A stretch of 64,000 nucleotides of DNA from Astropecten irregularis (GCA_963971285.1 OZ020263.1:5208001-5272000); one strand, 5' to 3'. Positions 34,264 through 48,050 are shown, numbered from the stretch's first letter. The notes: generated by a model not told the origin, from the sequence alone. Program-made: numbers and translations.

Positions 34264-35378
34264 GTAAGTTCCTCTCCAAGATGGTAGAGGGTACCTTTGC
34301 CACAATGTTTTGATGGTGGAAGTAAATGGAAGTGATTTTTTTTTGCTTAGAGTTAGACTTAGACAAAAATAACATTGAAATTTAGACAAACTTCGGGAGG
34401 AGTCGTGCGGAGTTCATATTCGGATTTTCGAATATCGATATACAATATATCAGCGCTCAAACATCGATATTATTGATATACATGTAATTTGTAAAATTTC
34501 ACGCGTTCAGTCTGGATTACAAAATAATCTCATTGCACGTAAAGTTAAAATAAGTTCACAATAATCAAAGAATGGCATGACAGTCTGGTATCTTCAAAAT
34601 GAAAATAAAATTATTTGTCTTCTTTATTTCGATCCTGGATAACATTGCAGAAAGTTTTCACAACACCATCAATTCATGTTTAGGAATCGAAATTTAACTC
34701 AAAACACCAAATGGATCAATTCACAGTCTAATCGATTCCTAAAAAAAAGTGGAATCGCGATTCCTATTCCAAATTTGGAATCGATTCTCATCGATTCCAC
34801 CATGGAATATCCCAATCCAAACATGTAGGCCTACATGTTAGTAGTTCAATGCAGTGTGCTTGTATCGGATGGGAGACCACCCTTGTCCCTCATACATGTA
34901 CACGTGTATAACATGCATCGTCATCGTGACATTTACATGCACATGTACATGAACCCGGGCAAAACGTTCATGCTCTCACATCCTTAGGTTTGATTTGAAG
35001 GTCTCCTGCCCAAACACTTCTTGTCCCGATATCGATAAGATCGTGCGGGAAAGTGCAGCTAGGCAACGCACTAATTGTAGACAGGGGGATCTGTGCTCGT
35101 GATGTCCGCGGCTCGGAATTTAAATGGTCACGTCTTGTAGCGGGTTACAGTTCTTCACAGAGTGTACAGTTGCAGATGTGCTTAAGTACTGCCCAGTGAG
35201 CGAGATCAATATGGTTTCAATATCTATTTGATTAAAGACGTTTGAATGACAGTTGTGATGCAAAAATAACTGTATCTCGGACTGTACATGTATGTCCCTT
35301 TGAACAAGGTGTGTATGTTTAGTTTGGTGGTTTTGTTGAGCGTTTCCATAACGATAAAAAAACAACAATCGGGGGTTG

Positions 35379-35742
35379 GGGGTGCTATCATACTTTGGTA
35401 GCATACCGAAACAGAAATCTTCACATATTTACCTAGATATACTTACAGGGTATAAAGATGGTGATGGTACAAACATACCGTTAAAATTGTTCTGCCTGAA
35501 ATGCTGTACCTGAAATGCTGTGTTTGTTTAGAAAAGAGTCAACCCAAAGACCAAAAACAGTTTTGATCTTCGGGAGATCAACAATCCTATGAAAAGATTT
35601 TGAAATGCTCTCTGACGTTTTTCACTGTTTTCTCAAAAAGTGGGCACCGTATGGGACTGGAAATTTCACAGATGACTGTTTTGCTGTATCTTCCTTGATA
35701 TTTTTGCTCATGAATCTTTATTTCTTATGATATTACCTTTAA
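35379..35742. mobile_element. TIR element, family GGTAGTATCATACTTTGG (364 bp, diverged)
   Basis: The left end reads GTGCTATCATACTTTGG and the right end ATGATATTACCTTTAAA. The central palindrome has become GATCTTCGGGAGATC, a subtype also seen at 51346 and 62944. Confidence 0.85.
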
Positions 35743-36099
35743 ATATAGCGTTATATTCCCCAAGGACAAATGGATAGCTCCTCTGGAAAGAACAAGTAAT
35801 GAGTAGCCCCCTAAATCACCAGGAAAGGAAAGAATCCATTTGGAAATATTTTTTTCGCTAGTGCCAGTCTGTCTGTATGACTGGGTTCTAGCTGTGATTG
35901 CTTATAATCAAATTTGTTGATGAGTGCAGGGGTCAGTGGTGAAGGCCGCGCACCCCGATGGCCACGAAATGAAGCGGACACAATGTACTGTATGCCTAGT
36001 TTGATCTTCATACTGTGCGTGTAGGCCTACATGTACATGTACACATGTACATGCTACTCTTAACCGTGATAGGAACTGAAAGATTTCAAATGGTGTAGG

Positions 36100-36220
36100 C
36101 CAACCAAAAAAAAAAAAAAAAAGAGAAAGAAAAAAAAAAGAAAAAAAAAAGAAAAAAAACAATATATAGGGAGGGAGAAAGACTCAAAAAGAGAAGAAAA
36201 AAGAGGGAGGATACAAAATT
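36100..36220 (+). repeat. A/G-rich low-complexity tract
   Basis: Runs of A interrupted by single G residues extend from about 36104 to 36165 and continue as a purine-rich stretch. It gives Phe/Ser-rich open frames on the minus strand that are not genes. Confidence 0.85.
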
Positions 36221-39100
36221 ATCTAGCTTTGATCGCCCCAAAATGCACCCGTCACTATTGAATTTGCGCATTTTATTTCCACGTCCCCCCTTTTGGAAAA
36301 TCCTGGATCCACTCCTGTCGACACTGGACAGTGACATTCCATTGGATGTTGTGCAGCAGCGTCATGTATAAACAACTCAATGTATAGTATTTCTTCTAGA
36401 ACAAAATACAACTTCAAATGTTTGGGGCTGGCAACTATACCCTTATGCGTGTTAACATGCCATGTAAAACTGTTTGCCACAAGATTTCAGGCCTTGAATT
36501 TGGTTCTGAAAGGGGCAAGGTCACTTTTCCATTGCAAGGGGCACTTCCATTGGAAAATCATAATGTCTATGGAAACATTTGAAGGGGCACCAAGGCCAAG
36601 AACAAGGACAACGACAACGAAGACCATGGCCTCCGTGGCCTCCGTTAAATTCAAGCCTTGAGATTACTATGTAAGTGGCTGCTGTCATTTTCTCTGTCAC
36701 TGCTTTGAAACCTTCTGTACATGCTTTAAGCACGGCGATTGTCCAAAAACTTTCCAAAACTCGCAGGAAAATGCTGTGAACATTAAATTCAATTTTTAGC
36801 TTCGCATTGCCACCCACCCTAAATTCAATACCCAAAAACACAAAGTGAGGTGAAATTCTTGTGTTTGGCGAGGAATAATGTGCTAGGTCTTGCTTGCCAA
36901 AGTAAAAACTTTGTGCACATAACACTATGCTGTTTGCCATCGGCCACCATGATCTTTTGTAAACATGTAACTTGCCCTTTTGATAGCCAATCTCCACAGA
37001 TTCTGCATATTTTGTTCTTATGAACTCATGTCCTCCCCTGCCAACCATCAATGTACCAGGCATTTTCATGCTCTCATTTTACGGCCCTTGTGTTTACGAC
37101 GAATATTCGTGCACAAAAGCAATGACAACAAAATCGACGCACTTTTCCGTAAGACTGGTGTAGCACACCCTCTTCAGATAAACAATGGTTAGTCAAAAGT
37201 CTCCCATAGTTGCTACAGTGCAGACACTAGCTGTCGTTGTTTATGCAACTTTCATTGACATTGCTGTTATTGCGGACTGTCAAGGAAAAGGTCGTTGCCA
37301 TCATTGACGTTTTTTCTGTAAGAAGTGCTAATACAGTTACATTGTGGACATTTATAGCTGACAGTTCACATTAAATATTTTACCATGACAGAATTTCAAA
37401 GACACTTCCCTCCTTCCCTGGCCCTCCCTTACCCAAAATGTTCTCCCACTCTCACTCCACCTTCTAATTGGGATAGCAATTAGACCCATTTCCGCCCATT
37501 TCATTTCATTCGGCTCAATATTTATTCAATTGTAGGTTTTCAACTTCACTGCCAGTTGCCATGCATAAATTGATAATGATATATGCAGTTACTGTATGGC
37601 TGGGGCATGGGGCAATGTGCAGATGGGCCATTTTACAGCTCAATGTCCCATTGGGGTGAAATTTACCAAATTGACAGTAATCAAATTCCATATTGATGGC
37701 ATTTTAGTTCAATTCTTGCACCAACGTACAGGTACGTGTACATTGTCCCCGAACTTTTTCAGATATTGTAAAGTACAGGGGAAAGTATATCTTTGTTTTA
37801 CCCTTGGGTGATCGTTGTGATGCTTTTTGACAAACTAAATAGCAAATTGCTCTAAACCTAATGCACTTCGCATACTGTACATTTGGAGTTAAATTTTAAG
37901 AATAGGAACTGAATTTACATATGTAGCTTGCTATGAAAAGCGACATCAACATGTATCATTTTTTGCTATACTTTTGTTGTGTAAATTGCTGTTAAACTGT
38001 CTGAAACAGCAAAAGGGTGTCCAAAAGACTCGCAGACAATTTCTTGCTATTAAAACCTATGAACATGTACATTGTACAACATGAACAGTTTGCAGTTGGT
38101 TCCAATCTGGAATATCCACATGTCAAACATATACATGTATGTACTCATTTTAAAGGTAACATCATATTTAACTTTGGTAGTACATGTCATACAAAACAGA
38201 AATCTTCACAAATTTACTTACAGGGTAATAAATAACTTACAGGGTATAAAGATGGTGATTTTCTTTTGCTTGGAATGCTGCTTTTACCCAGAAAAGAGTA
38301 TAGCTCTAGTCCAACAATTGACCATATCTGTCCAAGCTATCCAGCCCTTTTTGGGACACCGCCAACATGTACTGTACAAATGTTGTGAATGTTTAGTTCA
38401 AAGCTGAGACACAAACACACTTGTAGATATTAAGTTTGTGAGCTGGCATCAGAACGCAAGTGTAAAATACCACCAAGGTCTCCTAATAGTCTGTTCAGTT
38501 ACACATAATCTAAAAAGCAGTTACTCTGTTGACTTACAAGTTTCAACTTGCATCCTACTTCTTTAAATCCCCAGCATTTGTCTTGGGTTTGCAACAGAGC
38601 AAAAACAAAGACAGATATCACGTAGCCGAAGTATCAAATAACATGTGGTAAACCCTACTTCATCTGATTTCATTTGTGGTTTTGTATTATATCACTCTTA
38701 AAATTATGCGGCTTCTTTTTTGTTTTTGGTCGGTTCCTGCAGTCCAGATAATATGTAATTGTCTCATCTCCCTGCCTGTTTCCTGAAAACAGCTGGTCTG
38801 GTGATAACGGCGATGATTTTGTAGGTAAAGACGAAACCTCATGCCAGTTTTCTCATCATCGCCAGGCCAGGCTAGCAGCTGCTTGGCCACAGCATAGATG
38901 ATGAGCAATGATTCATAACCGTATAAAAACTTGCAACGGAACAGAACTTGTGAGCAAGAAGTATTAAACTGAGAGATGCAGATAAAGTAGACCGATAAGA
39001 AAGTAGACCAATAATTTATGCACCTGACCCCCCTGCCACTTTGTAATGTGGATTTATTTCACAAGATGATCATTAGGGATATTTCTACACTCGACCCTAT

Positions 39101-39180
39101 ACACCGATCTGACGGAACGATATATACTGCAGTAATGGCGGATGTTTCCTACCTCCATGGTCGCGCCGTTGGATCGGTGT
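39101..39180. mobile_element. Short relative of the ACACTGATCTGAC element (80 bp)
   Basis: From ACACCGATCTGACGGAACG to GCGCCGTTGGATCGGTGT, with ACTGCAGTAATGGCGGAT inside, matching the ends of the element at 15830. Confidence 0.78.
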
Positions 39181-40489
39181 ATATACAGTAATCCAGACCA
39201 AAGATTTTATAGCGCTAGCCCTGTATATAATCTTTGATCCAGACACAGGTTTTTAAGTGACGCCCTCTTTTGAGTAAAAAATGTACTGCTGGGTTTTTTC
39301 GATCTACAAGCACTTCAACTCCGTCTGAGAACGTGGTGCTTAAATTATTTATTTATTACTTAAAGGAACATGAACTTAGAAGAATATTCAGCATGTACAA
39401 CATCTCCCGGATTTTCCTGGTGGCCTTTTGCTCATGATTAGCTTTCCAGCTTCTTAGATTTCAATAACAGATGATTGGCGGTGTATAAAATAATATACTG
39501 ACACCTCCGCATTTTCTTTTTTAATCAAAAGAGGGCGCCATTCACAAACTTGCCTGAACCCTGTTGGCTGGGGTTCATTCTCCTTCCTTCCTCCAAATTT
39601 TTTTTTTAAAAAACGACCCGAGATACAGACTTTATTGTTGAATTAAATGGTTTACTACTAGTACTACTAGAAATGGAGCTCAATTTAATGCCATTTCCAA
39701 CTGGGGCTGTAACTTAATGTAGGAGCAGTGGGTGCAGGTGCGGTTCTAGAGCCAATATTTTTAGGGGATGGAAGAGCCAATTATTTCAGGGGCTAGACCT
39801 TTCTTCTAAGTCTCTCTTTTGCTATGTCTTATAAAGAAGTAGAAAAGCATGCACCTATAGGCCTACACAGCACTTTTTCATGAGATTTTGCAGCATTTTT
39901 TTTTGGGGGGGCGGCTAGACACAATTTTGGGGGGCTCAAGCCCCCCCCCCCCCAATCTTAATTCACCTGGTACATGTTCATGTACGATACATATGCACCA
40001 TATATTACAGTAACTTACAGGCCTTCTAGAAATGTTCATTTATTATATCATTTTGTATTTAGTACTGCACCTAATTAAGCATTAATTTTTGTGTACAGAT
40101 TTTGACACGTTGGAGGTTTGCAAAATTATCTATGTATTAAACTTTACAAGGAAGAAGAAAAAGATAGTTAAAACAAAGCACGACAAAGTCGGTGTCCGTT
40201 TGAGAGTTTCGTTCGGGAGGGATATTAAAACATGCCACTGGAAGTGATGGGACTCCCTGCAGTTCCCTCAGGCTATACACATAATGCTGTAGAATCAACC
40301 ACTCTCAAGTCACTGTCTCCCTCCACACTTACAGACATCTGTCCTGCCACAAACTGTCTCCTTTCATTGGATACAACTACGTCTAGGATTTTAAGTGCTC
40401 CGTAAAGAAATAAGGAGAAAGACCTTTCTCCCTCTCATCCCTACATGTATCTTCACCATTCACATCTTGCATCCGATTGACTAGAGAAC

Positions 40490-40886
40490 TTAAAGGGAGC
40501 ATATACATGTAGGATTTGCAAGGCCTCCCCCCCAAAAGAAAATATTGAGTTTGAGACAGAAAATGGACTCAACAGTTCGCAAACAGTGCAAACAGTCATC
40601 ATCCATGGGAAATCTTGGTTCATCAAATGCTGGGATTTTCAAGGAAATCAAGATTTTGTGTCTTTTCCAAAGATCGTTCATCCGAACAATTTTTGGAACA
40701 AACATAAAGTAAACTATTCTTCATGTTTTATAAGAAAAATCGAGTCGGGTTTTCACTATTTTCTCGTGACTCAGATGTCCGATTGAGCTCCAATTTTCAC
40801 AGGTTTATTATTTCATGTACATGGTTGATCAGACAAAGTATGAGTGCAGTCCTGTGACCTTTACCTATCATGTATTGTACCTTTAA
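40490..40886. mobile_element. TIR element related to that at 1924
   Basis: It starts TTAAAGGGAGCATATACATG and ends TGTATTGTACCTTTAA. The first 200 bases match the complement of the right half of the element at 1924; the rest is diverged. Confidence 0.72.
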
Positions 40887-41812
40887 ATGAATTCATTATA
40901 TTTCTCAGTGGCATGTCCGAACTTTCCGTGATGCATTCAATTGAAGGTGGGGAAAGAGAAGGACTTTTGTCACTCGCCAATTGCGTTATTTTCTCTAAGT
41001 GCAGACCGTGGGGGTCAATTATATTTATCTACATGTACTGTAGGTTGTACCTAGCAGTCACGATCTATCCACCCCATCCCCCCTCCCCTTATTCCTTCTC
41101 CCTTTTTACGTACATCCTCTTCACTGCACCTCACAACACAGTCGGTACGCAGCGGCGTATCTCGGGAAAACGGTGGCCTGGGGAAAGCGCTAAAATACCA
41201 CTCCTAATTCCAACTTCTGATGCCAATGGAAAATCAGACAATTTAAAAGTGGAATCTTTCTTTGTTTGTTCATTGGATTAGATTTCCAATAACTTCACTG
41301 ACAGTACAGCTACTTTTTCTTTTCTTTTTTCCCCCCTTTGTGTTTTTTGTGCCCCCTAAAAAAGTAGCGTCCGGGGCACGTGCCCCCACCTCAGCCCCCA
41401 AACAAATTTCATACATTTTTCAAACCATCTGCATAATAATTGTGGCCATTTTTATGATGGAATTTGGATCCAAAATCCATTAAATGTTAAACATTAGCTT
41501 GTTTAACATCAGCAATCTGAATACCACGTAATAGGGGTTTGTCAAATTTTTGAGAAAAATTGTTCATTTTCTGTTTCTTGAAAAGGGCAATTCCACGGTC
41601 ACAAAGTTACCTGTTTAGTGACTTTGACCTATTAACTTGATCAATCAGTCTTGAATGACTCCAATTTAAAAACGTTTTGCTTGGAGTTAGGAGGGCCTGA
41701 AACGTTTTGATCCTAGCAGGATCTTTTTCGATGGCTAAAAAGTTCTATTGGAATCAGCAAGCATGTACTACTTCCTTGAAATGCATGCAAATATGCAAAA
41801 AAAAGACGTAAC

Positions 41813-42007
41813 TTAAAGGTACATGTAGTATATACTTTGGTAAGAAACCAAAACAGAAATGTTCACAGATTTACGTATAACTTACAGGGTATAAAGATGG
41901 TGATGGTAGAAACATACCGTTAAAATTGTTCCGCCTGAAATGGTGTATTTATCCAGAAATTAGTAAAACAACGACCGAAAATCTTTTTGATCTTTGAAAA
42001 GATTCCT
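41813..42007. mobile_element. Half copy of TIR family GGTAGTATCATACTTTGG
   Basis: The left half, from TTAAAGGTACATGTAGTATA to the centre GATCTTTGAAAAGAT, is present and then stops. ACATGTA has been inserted within the terminal repeat. Confidence 0.8.
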
Positions 42008-42716
42008 TATTCTGAAGTCCATACTTCAGTTTTGTTCACCCTCAACCTCAAACACTGTGTCTATGAATGTGTAATTGTGTATTCATCCACTTTGTCTTAA
42101 CAATCTTCTGTACCGTGTTGATTTTGATGCAAGATGAGCCTGGCAGATAGATAAATACAGGGGATGCGCAGATAGACAGGCTGTTTGTTGTGGGGACGGG
42201 GGAGGGAGGGGGGGGGACGACCGGTCCAAAGATAGTTTTATGATATACGTGAAGAGAAAGATTCACTGACTGATAAACGCAGTGAGACCGATGTGAAATG
42301 ACGTTGAGTGATAGAGACTTCTATTCTTGCCTCTGTGTAAACAATCCCAACATGGAGCTTCTCTTGAGTACTCTTAGCTTCTGCAACAAGAAAAAGAGCT
42401 CTGGTTTACTGAGATCGTTTGAGGGGGAGGGGCAACCGCAACGAAGGAGGAGGAGGGGAGGGGGAAATAGTGGGAAGGCGCAGGTGTGTATATTTCTCGG
42501 GAACCGATGCGTCACTTGACAAAAACCCATCTAGACAGCTTTGACGAGTTTACGAGAAGAGACGAGTTTTGTTGTTTGTTTTGTTTTGTATTGAAAACGA
42601 ATAATGAGAGTGTCTCAAGTGACTGAAGAGAAGAAATTGAAGAAAGTGGAAGGGATGATCATCAATTGAAATAGTTCGCATGTCATGAATATTTCATAGT
42701 AAATTTGTATTTAACT

Positions 42717-44170
42717 GATAGTTCATGAATATGATTGATAGTTCATGAATATAACCGATAGTTCATGAATATTTCATAGTAAATTTGTATTTAACTGATA
42801 GTTCATGAATATGATTGATAGTTCATGAATATTTAACCGATAGTTCATGAATATGATTGATAGTTCATGAATATAAATGATAGTTCATGAATATTTAACC
42901 GATAGTTCATGAATATGATTGATAGTTCATGAATATAAATGATAGTTCATGAATATTTAACCGATAGTTCATGAATATGATTGATAGTTCATGAATATGA
43001 TTGATAGTTCATGAATATAAATGATAGTTCATGAATATGATTGATAGTTCATGAATATAAATGATAGTTCATGAATATAACCGATAGTTCATGAATATAA
43101 ATGATAGTTCATGAATATAACCGATAGTTCATGAATATGATTGATAGTTCATGAATATAAATGATAGTTCATGAATATAACCGATAGTTCATGAATATTT
43201 AACCGATAGTTCATGAATATTTAACCGATAGTTCATGAATATGATTGATAGTTCATGAATATAAATGATAGTTCATGAATATAACCGATAGTTCATGAAT
43301 ATTTAACCGATAGTTCATGAATATGATTGATAGTTCATGAATATGATTGATAGTTCATGAATATAAATGATAGTTCATGAATATTTAACCGATAGTTCAT
43401 GAATATGATTGATAGTTCATGAATATGAATGATAGTTCATGAATATTTAACCGATAGTTCATGAATATGATTGATAGTTCATGAATATTTAACCGATAGT
43501 TCATGAATATGATTGATAGTTCATGAATATTTAACCGATAGTTCATGAATATAAATGATAGTTCATGAATATGATTGATAGTTCATGAATATAAATGATA
43601 GTTCATGAATATAACCGATAGTTCATGAATATTTAACCGATAGTTCATGAATATTTAACCGATAGTTCATGAATATGATTGATAGTTCATGAATATAAAT
43701 GATAGTTCATGAATATAACCGATAGTTCATGAATATTTAACCGATAGTTCATGAATATGATTGATAGTTCATGAATATTTAACCGATAGTTCATGAATAT
43801 GATTGATAGTTCATGAATATTTAACCGATAGTTCATGAATATGATTGATAGTTCATGAATATAAATGATAGTTCATGAATATAACCGATAGTTCATGAGT
43901 ATAACCGATAATTCATTAATATAACTGATAGTTAATGAACATAACCAATAGTTCATGAATATAAAGTGGTTCATGAATATTTAACCGATAGCTCATGAAC
44001 TTAACTGATAGTTCATAAATATAACAGATTGTTGATGAATATGACCTATCATGAACAAAATATACGGTAATTGATAGTTTGTTAATAAAATCGATAGTCC
44101 ATGGATATAACCAATATGGTTTGCGAATATTTAACTGATAGTTCATGAATATAACCAATACTTCATGTAA
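42717..44170 (+). repeat. Minisatellite array of 20/22-bp GATAGTTCATGAATAT units in four variants
   Basis: About 65-70 units share GATAGTTCATGAATAT followed by GATT, AAAT, AACC (20-bp units) or TTAACC (22-bp unit). The core is near-uniform from 42717 to 43890 and degenerates to the right (43890-44170), as expected at an array edge. A 40-bp compound unit containing TTTCATAGTAAATTTGT occurs at the left edge twice. No spacers, leader or associated genes suggest CRISPR; this is a eukaryotic minisatellite in an intron of the Sec7 region. Confidence 0.95.
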
Positions 44171-44948
44171 ATATTCCTTTTAGGTCCTGAATATTCATAT
44201 CAGTGTGTGTGAAATTATAAATTTCTGTTTCTTCCAAATAAATATACATAAACTCTCCAGTCTACTGCACGCATTAAAAAAATCCAAGCGCTGATAACAT
44301 GTAGATTGAGTTTCCCCGAACCAGCAACCACCCTAATGCGGTCCGGTCCCTGCTCGGCTGATATTACCAAGTACCAGGCCACCAGAGCTTTATTAATTCA
44401 TTTCAGAATTGACGAGTTCACGTCGGGGACATGGTAGAGAGTAGGGGTTGTGGATTTGTTGCCGATTCCCATGGTCTATATCTTGGTTCGGGCAGCATGT
44501 GTATCTGAGCCTGTCACATGGAGGTGCTATTCGCATCCGTCAATTTATGAAATAATCATGGCCTGATTTTTGTCAGCACATGTGTGCGTGCACTTGCATG
44601 TTTGTTGGAGAAACGACATTTTAACTGGTGCATGAGCGTCTGCATAGTCTGTGCGGTGGGCCTAGATACATACTTGTACAATAAGTGCCTACGTGGACAT
44701 GCGTACTTCTAGTACATCAAATGTTAATTGTTCATACATGTACACATGTATATCAACAGATCATTGGAAGAAAAACTGCCCAATGGAACAAAAAATATAT
44801 CAGACTAATTGCTTAAATCATTTCTTTGCTTTTACCAGTTTTGCCAGTTGCATGACCATATTAGTGTATGTGGATCGGTTTGTGGAAACACCATGTAGTA
44901 ATCGTTCGTACTTCCGCACTTCTGTATCGTTCGCACCTCTCGCAATTT

Positions 44949-44996
44949 AGGTCTCAACGTTTGGACTAGTCTGCTCTAGTCCTCATCAGGAGACCA
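44949..44996 (-). ncRNA. Hammerhead-ribozyme-like motif, probably inactive remnant
   Basis: On the minus strand GGTCTC-CTGATGA is followed by a 7-bp stem, GGACTAG-AGCAGA-CTAGTCC, then AAACGTT and GAGACC. This is the order of a minimal type I hammerhead: stem I, CUGANGA core, stem II, GAAAC-like core, short stem III, stem I. The G of the GAAAC core is missing, so self-cleavage is doubtful. Such minimal hammerheads are known at the ends of Penelope-like retroelements. Confidence 0.6.
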
Positions 44997-45344
44997 TATT
45001 AGTGTAGTATTGGACAACTTTCTGATGCATATTCATGTATGCAAATTTGAATTTATGGAAACATTTTGTGGAACATTTGATACAGTTGCAAACCAAACAG
45101 TACTAAATACCACTTGCCTTTTTTGCTTAAAGTGTAACCCAAAGTTTCTGAAGTTTCTGAAACAGTTACACGATGTATCTTGTTCTAAATGATCTCCTTT
45201 TTAAGTGTACAATACATACATGTTCTTCAAACTACTAAGTAGTTGTTAATTTTCAAGTTCTTGACCAATCTTTGTCATAATTATGAGTCATGCTTGCAGT
45301 AATTTCATTGTGGTAATCAAAAATAGACCTAACTGACAAATAAA

Positions 45345-45660
45345 TTGTATCTGTGCTCTAACAACTGAGCTATCCATGCAGCTCAATGTTGGTATTGTCC
45401 CAAATAAGGCTACATTTTTATTAAATTCAATTCAAAATACTTTATTTATCCTTAAAAAGGCAATTACATTGTGATTGGACAGCTCATTACACATTAAACA
45501 TCAAAACACATTATCAACAACGAATTGATAGAAAACATGTAGACTATACTCACTCTGTATGTACTGTAGAGCACCAGTATGGAATTTTTGCGGTCATAGG
45601 TTTGAATACCGCTTTTGTCGGTTTTATTATTCTCCCTCGAATGACATAAATTGATCTAGT
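45345..45660. mobile_element. SINE fragments flanking a LINE-tail-like insertion
   Basis: 45345-45405 is a minus-strand SINE head (CTCTAACAACTGAGCTATCC). 45575-45660 holds a plus-strand B-box-like part (ATAGGTTTGAATACCGC). Between them AATTCAATTCAAAATACTTT-ATTTATCC resembles a retroposon 3' tail in reverse. Confidence 0.55.
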
Positions 45661-47666
45661 CAGTTTCTCTCATGAATTATTGAACGGTTTAATTTTTTAA
45701 TGACTTGTTTGAAAAACCACCTGCCATGTATGCAATTTATGTACACCTTATAAAAATGTGATACAGGCAATGACAGGTGCGTGCTATAATTTGTTTCAGT
45801 TGACATCTAACCATGTTGAGTGGGTGAATTCACATGGAAAATTAATATATTTCCAGGACTTTTAGATGTGCTGGCATAGCTGGCAATGTGACCAATCTAT
45901 AATTTGTTGGCATTTTCAAGAATCTAATGAAAAAAATGTAAAATAATGATTTATGTTACTATGTAAATATTGCCTTAAATTAATATGTGTTTGTACTGTG
46001 TTTATTATGTACATGTATGTACACTTTGTACATAATGTACATGTATGCAGACATGTGTGTATACATACATTTGTGTTCATACTCTTACATTATACTGTAC
46101 ATGTACATGTATATGTGTACAATCATGTGGATGATTGGAATGCCTCATGTTCAGGCAAATGGTGATGGAGCATGAAATACTTACATGTATGTAAGTGCGG
46201 TCAATCATTGTACAGCACTGATGTACGGTATACTTGCATAATATGTATACATATACATGTGGATGTACAGTATGTACACAAACATGAAAAATGACATTAT
46301 GCTTCATGCTATGTTTATCAAAATTTGATGTTTGGCAAGGCACTTTCCAAGAAATTTGTTTGCAAATTTGATAGATTATTCTCTTCCAATTCAAATGTAA
46401 CATATATCTGTCATATAATTGGATGAAAAAAATCAAGTTAAAGACATTAATGCCTGCGTGTGAAGTGTATCATCATATGGACCACAAACTTCGTGTAAAA
46501 ATCACTCTCTTAACATGTAGGCCTATGTGTTGCAGATAATTAAATAGTTTCAAATCAGAATTTAATAGACTGATTTAAAAGTTTTGGTCAAAGTACATGT
46601 ATGCTTCTTTTGTATTAATGCTCATAAAAGGTAAATAAATGAAATAATTGAATGAATGAATCAAAATAAAAAAGACAATTGAATGACAGAAAAAAAGACC
46701 CTTGGGACGAAAATCAATAAATAACCTCAAAATGTAGGTCACCCACTTTGCGGTAAAAGTGACGGCCAAAATGTACACAGAAATGATTGATTTTGAGGTA
46801 AGGCCTTATAGAAACGTGCTGTGTCTACACTTCTGTTACAACGATTTGTCCAGCGTGTTCACAAAACCGTGAAGTGTACGTGTACGTGCCTCACAGCTGT
46901 TTAATTGAATCAAATGACTGGCAGAAAAGCTTTGAACCAGGTTGAGCAAAATAAATCCGTTGCTCTTTCTTCGGCGGGACATTAAAGATGTCTAGTGTTT
47001 CAAAAAACAAACAGAAAGCTTGAGAAATTGGTCTTGAAAACGGGGGAAATTTTGGTGTTATTTATGAACACCAGACCTGTGTCATCAGTTAGGTGTGCGT
47101 TCTGCTTAAGCAAACATACGTGAACATGTTCGCGACATTTGCGTTACGCTTTGATTTTGAAGTGGAACGTTTACGCAACAAATGGCGAACATGTGTTACA
47201 TATTGCGTCCATCTTTCATACAATGTACCGGTAGTTAGCCAACTTCAGCAAACACCTCCTCTACACCGTTAGCTACATGTATATTATGCGAACAATGTGT
47301 TCATGTTTGGCGAACAGCGCATTCTGGTTTGAAAATGGCGGCGCACATTGTGCACCGTGGGCGTAGTTAGCTGGAGTGGAACGCACCCCAGGACTGCTAT
47401 TTAGGGCCTGTTTGTTTTGCCGTGTATCTTGGTCGCCATATTTGATCTTACAAATCCAAGTCGCAGGGAGGATACACTAAAATGTGATCCAGAGCAGCTT
47501 TTGAGCGCATGATAACTGATCGCGTTCCTAAAACTAACAACTGTTTTAGGTTTGGACAAATGACAGAAAGTACCACACCTATGTGTGTAATATTTCATGG
47601 TCTGCTGTGTCGTACTCAAGGCCTTGTGATCAATCTACAGATTGTGGGTTTGAATCCATCCATGGG

Positions 47667-48050
47667 TTAAAGGGATTGCATACGTTTGGTAATTTGAGCC
47701 TACTGTTTGTTTCAAACCAATATAATTGTTTATATATACCATAAAACTAACCTGTGAAAGTTTCAATTCAAAAGGTGGTAGCGTTTTTGAGATTTTGGCG
47801 ACAAACTAGAGCGGTTATTTCACGCCAGAGAACAGTTAGTCAATAGCTGAGAAGTGGTACGGCCATAACGCTTCTCAGATTCATAATTTTTGTAGATAAA
47901 AAGTGACATATTTTTCCATAACCGCGGTACTTCGAATTGTACGTTTCTCAATATGCATTATACTATCCAAAGCAGCTGTACTTCTCACCAAGTAAGTTTT
48001 TATTGCCATAAATTTTCAGAGTCATTACCAAACGTATGCAATGCCTTTAA
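47667..48050. mobile_element. TIR element TTAAAGG(G/C)ATTGCATACG (384 bp) inserted in a SINE-like repeat
   Basis: The ends are TTAAAGGGATTGCATACGTT and its complement AACGTATGCAATGCCTTTAA. It splits a dispersed repeat (GTGGGTTTGAATCCATCCAT before; CACCCCTTGGGCAAGATGC after). Its right end is 165 bases before a Sec7 exon. Confidence 0.87.

Noticed and set aside
36521..37069. 182-codon open frame on the minus strand
   Set aside because: No recognisable motif, no good splice signals at its ends, AT-rich composition without third-position GC bias, and it lies in an intron. Probably chance, though it is one of the longest frames in the window; a protein search would settle it.
43916..44158. 80-codon minus-strand frame
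   Set aside because: It is a translation of the degenerating right edge of the 20-bp minisatellite.
42717..44170. CRISPR-like appearance of regularly repeated 16-bp cores
   Set aside because: The intervals are 4 or 6 bases of four recurrent types, not unique spacers, and the context is a eukaryotic intron; this is a minisatellite.
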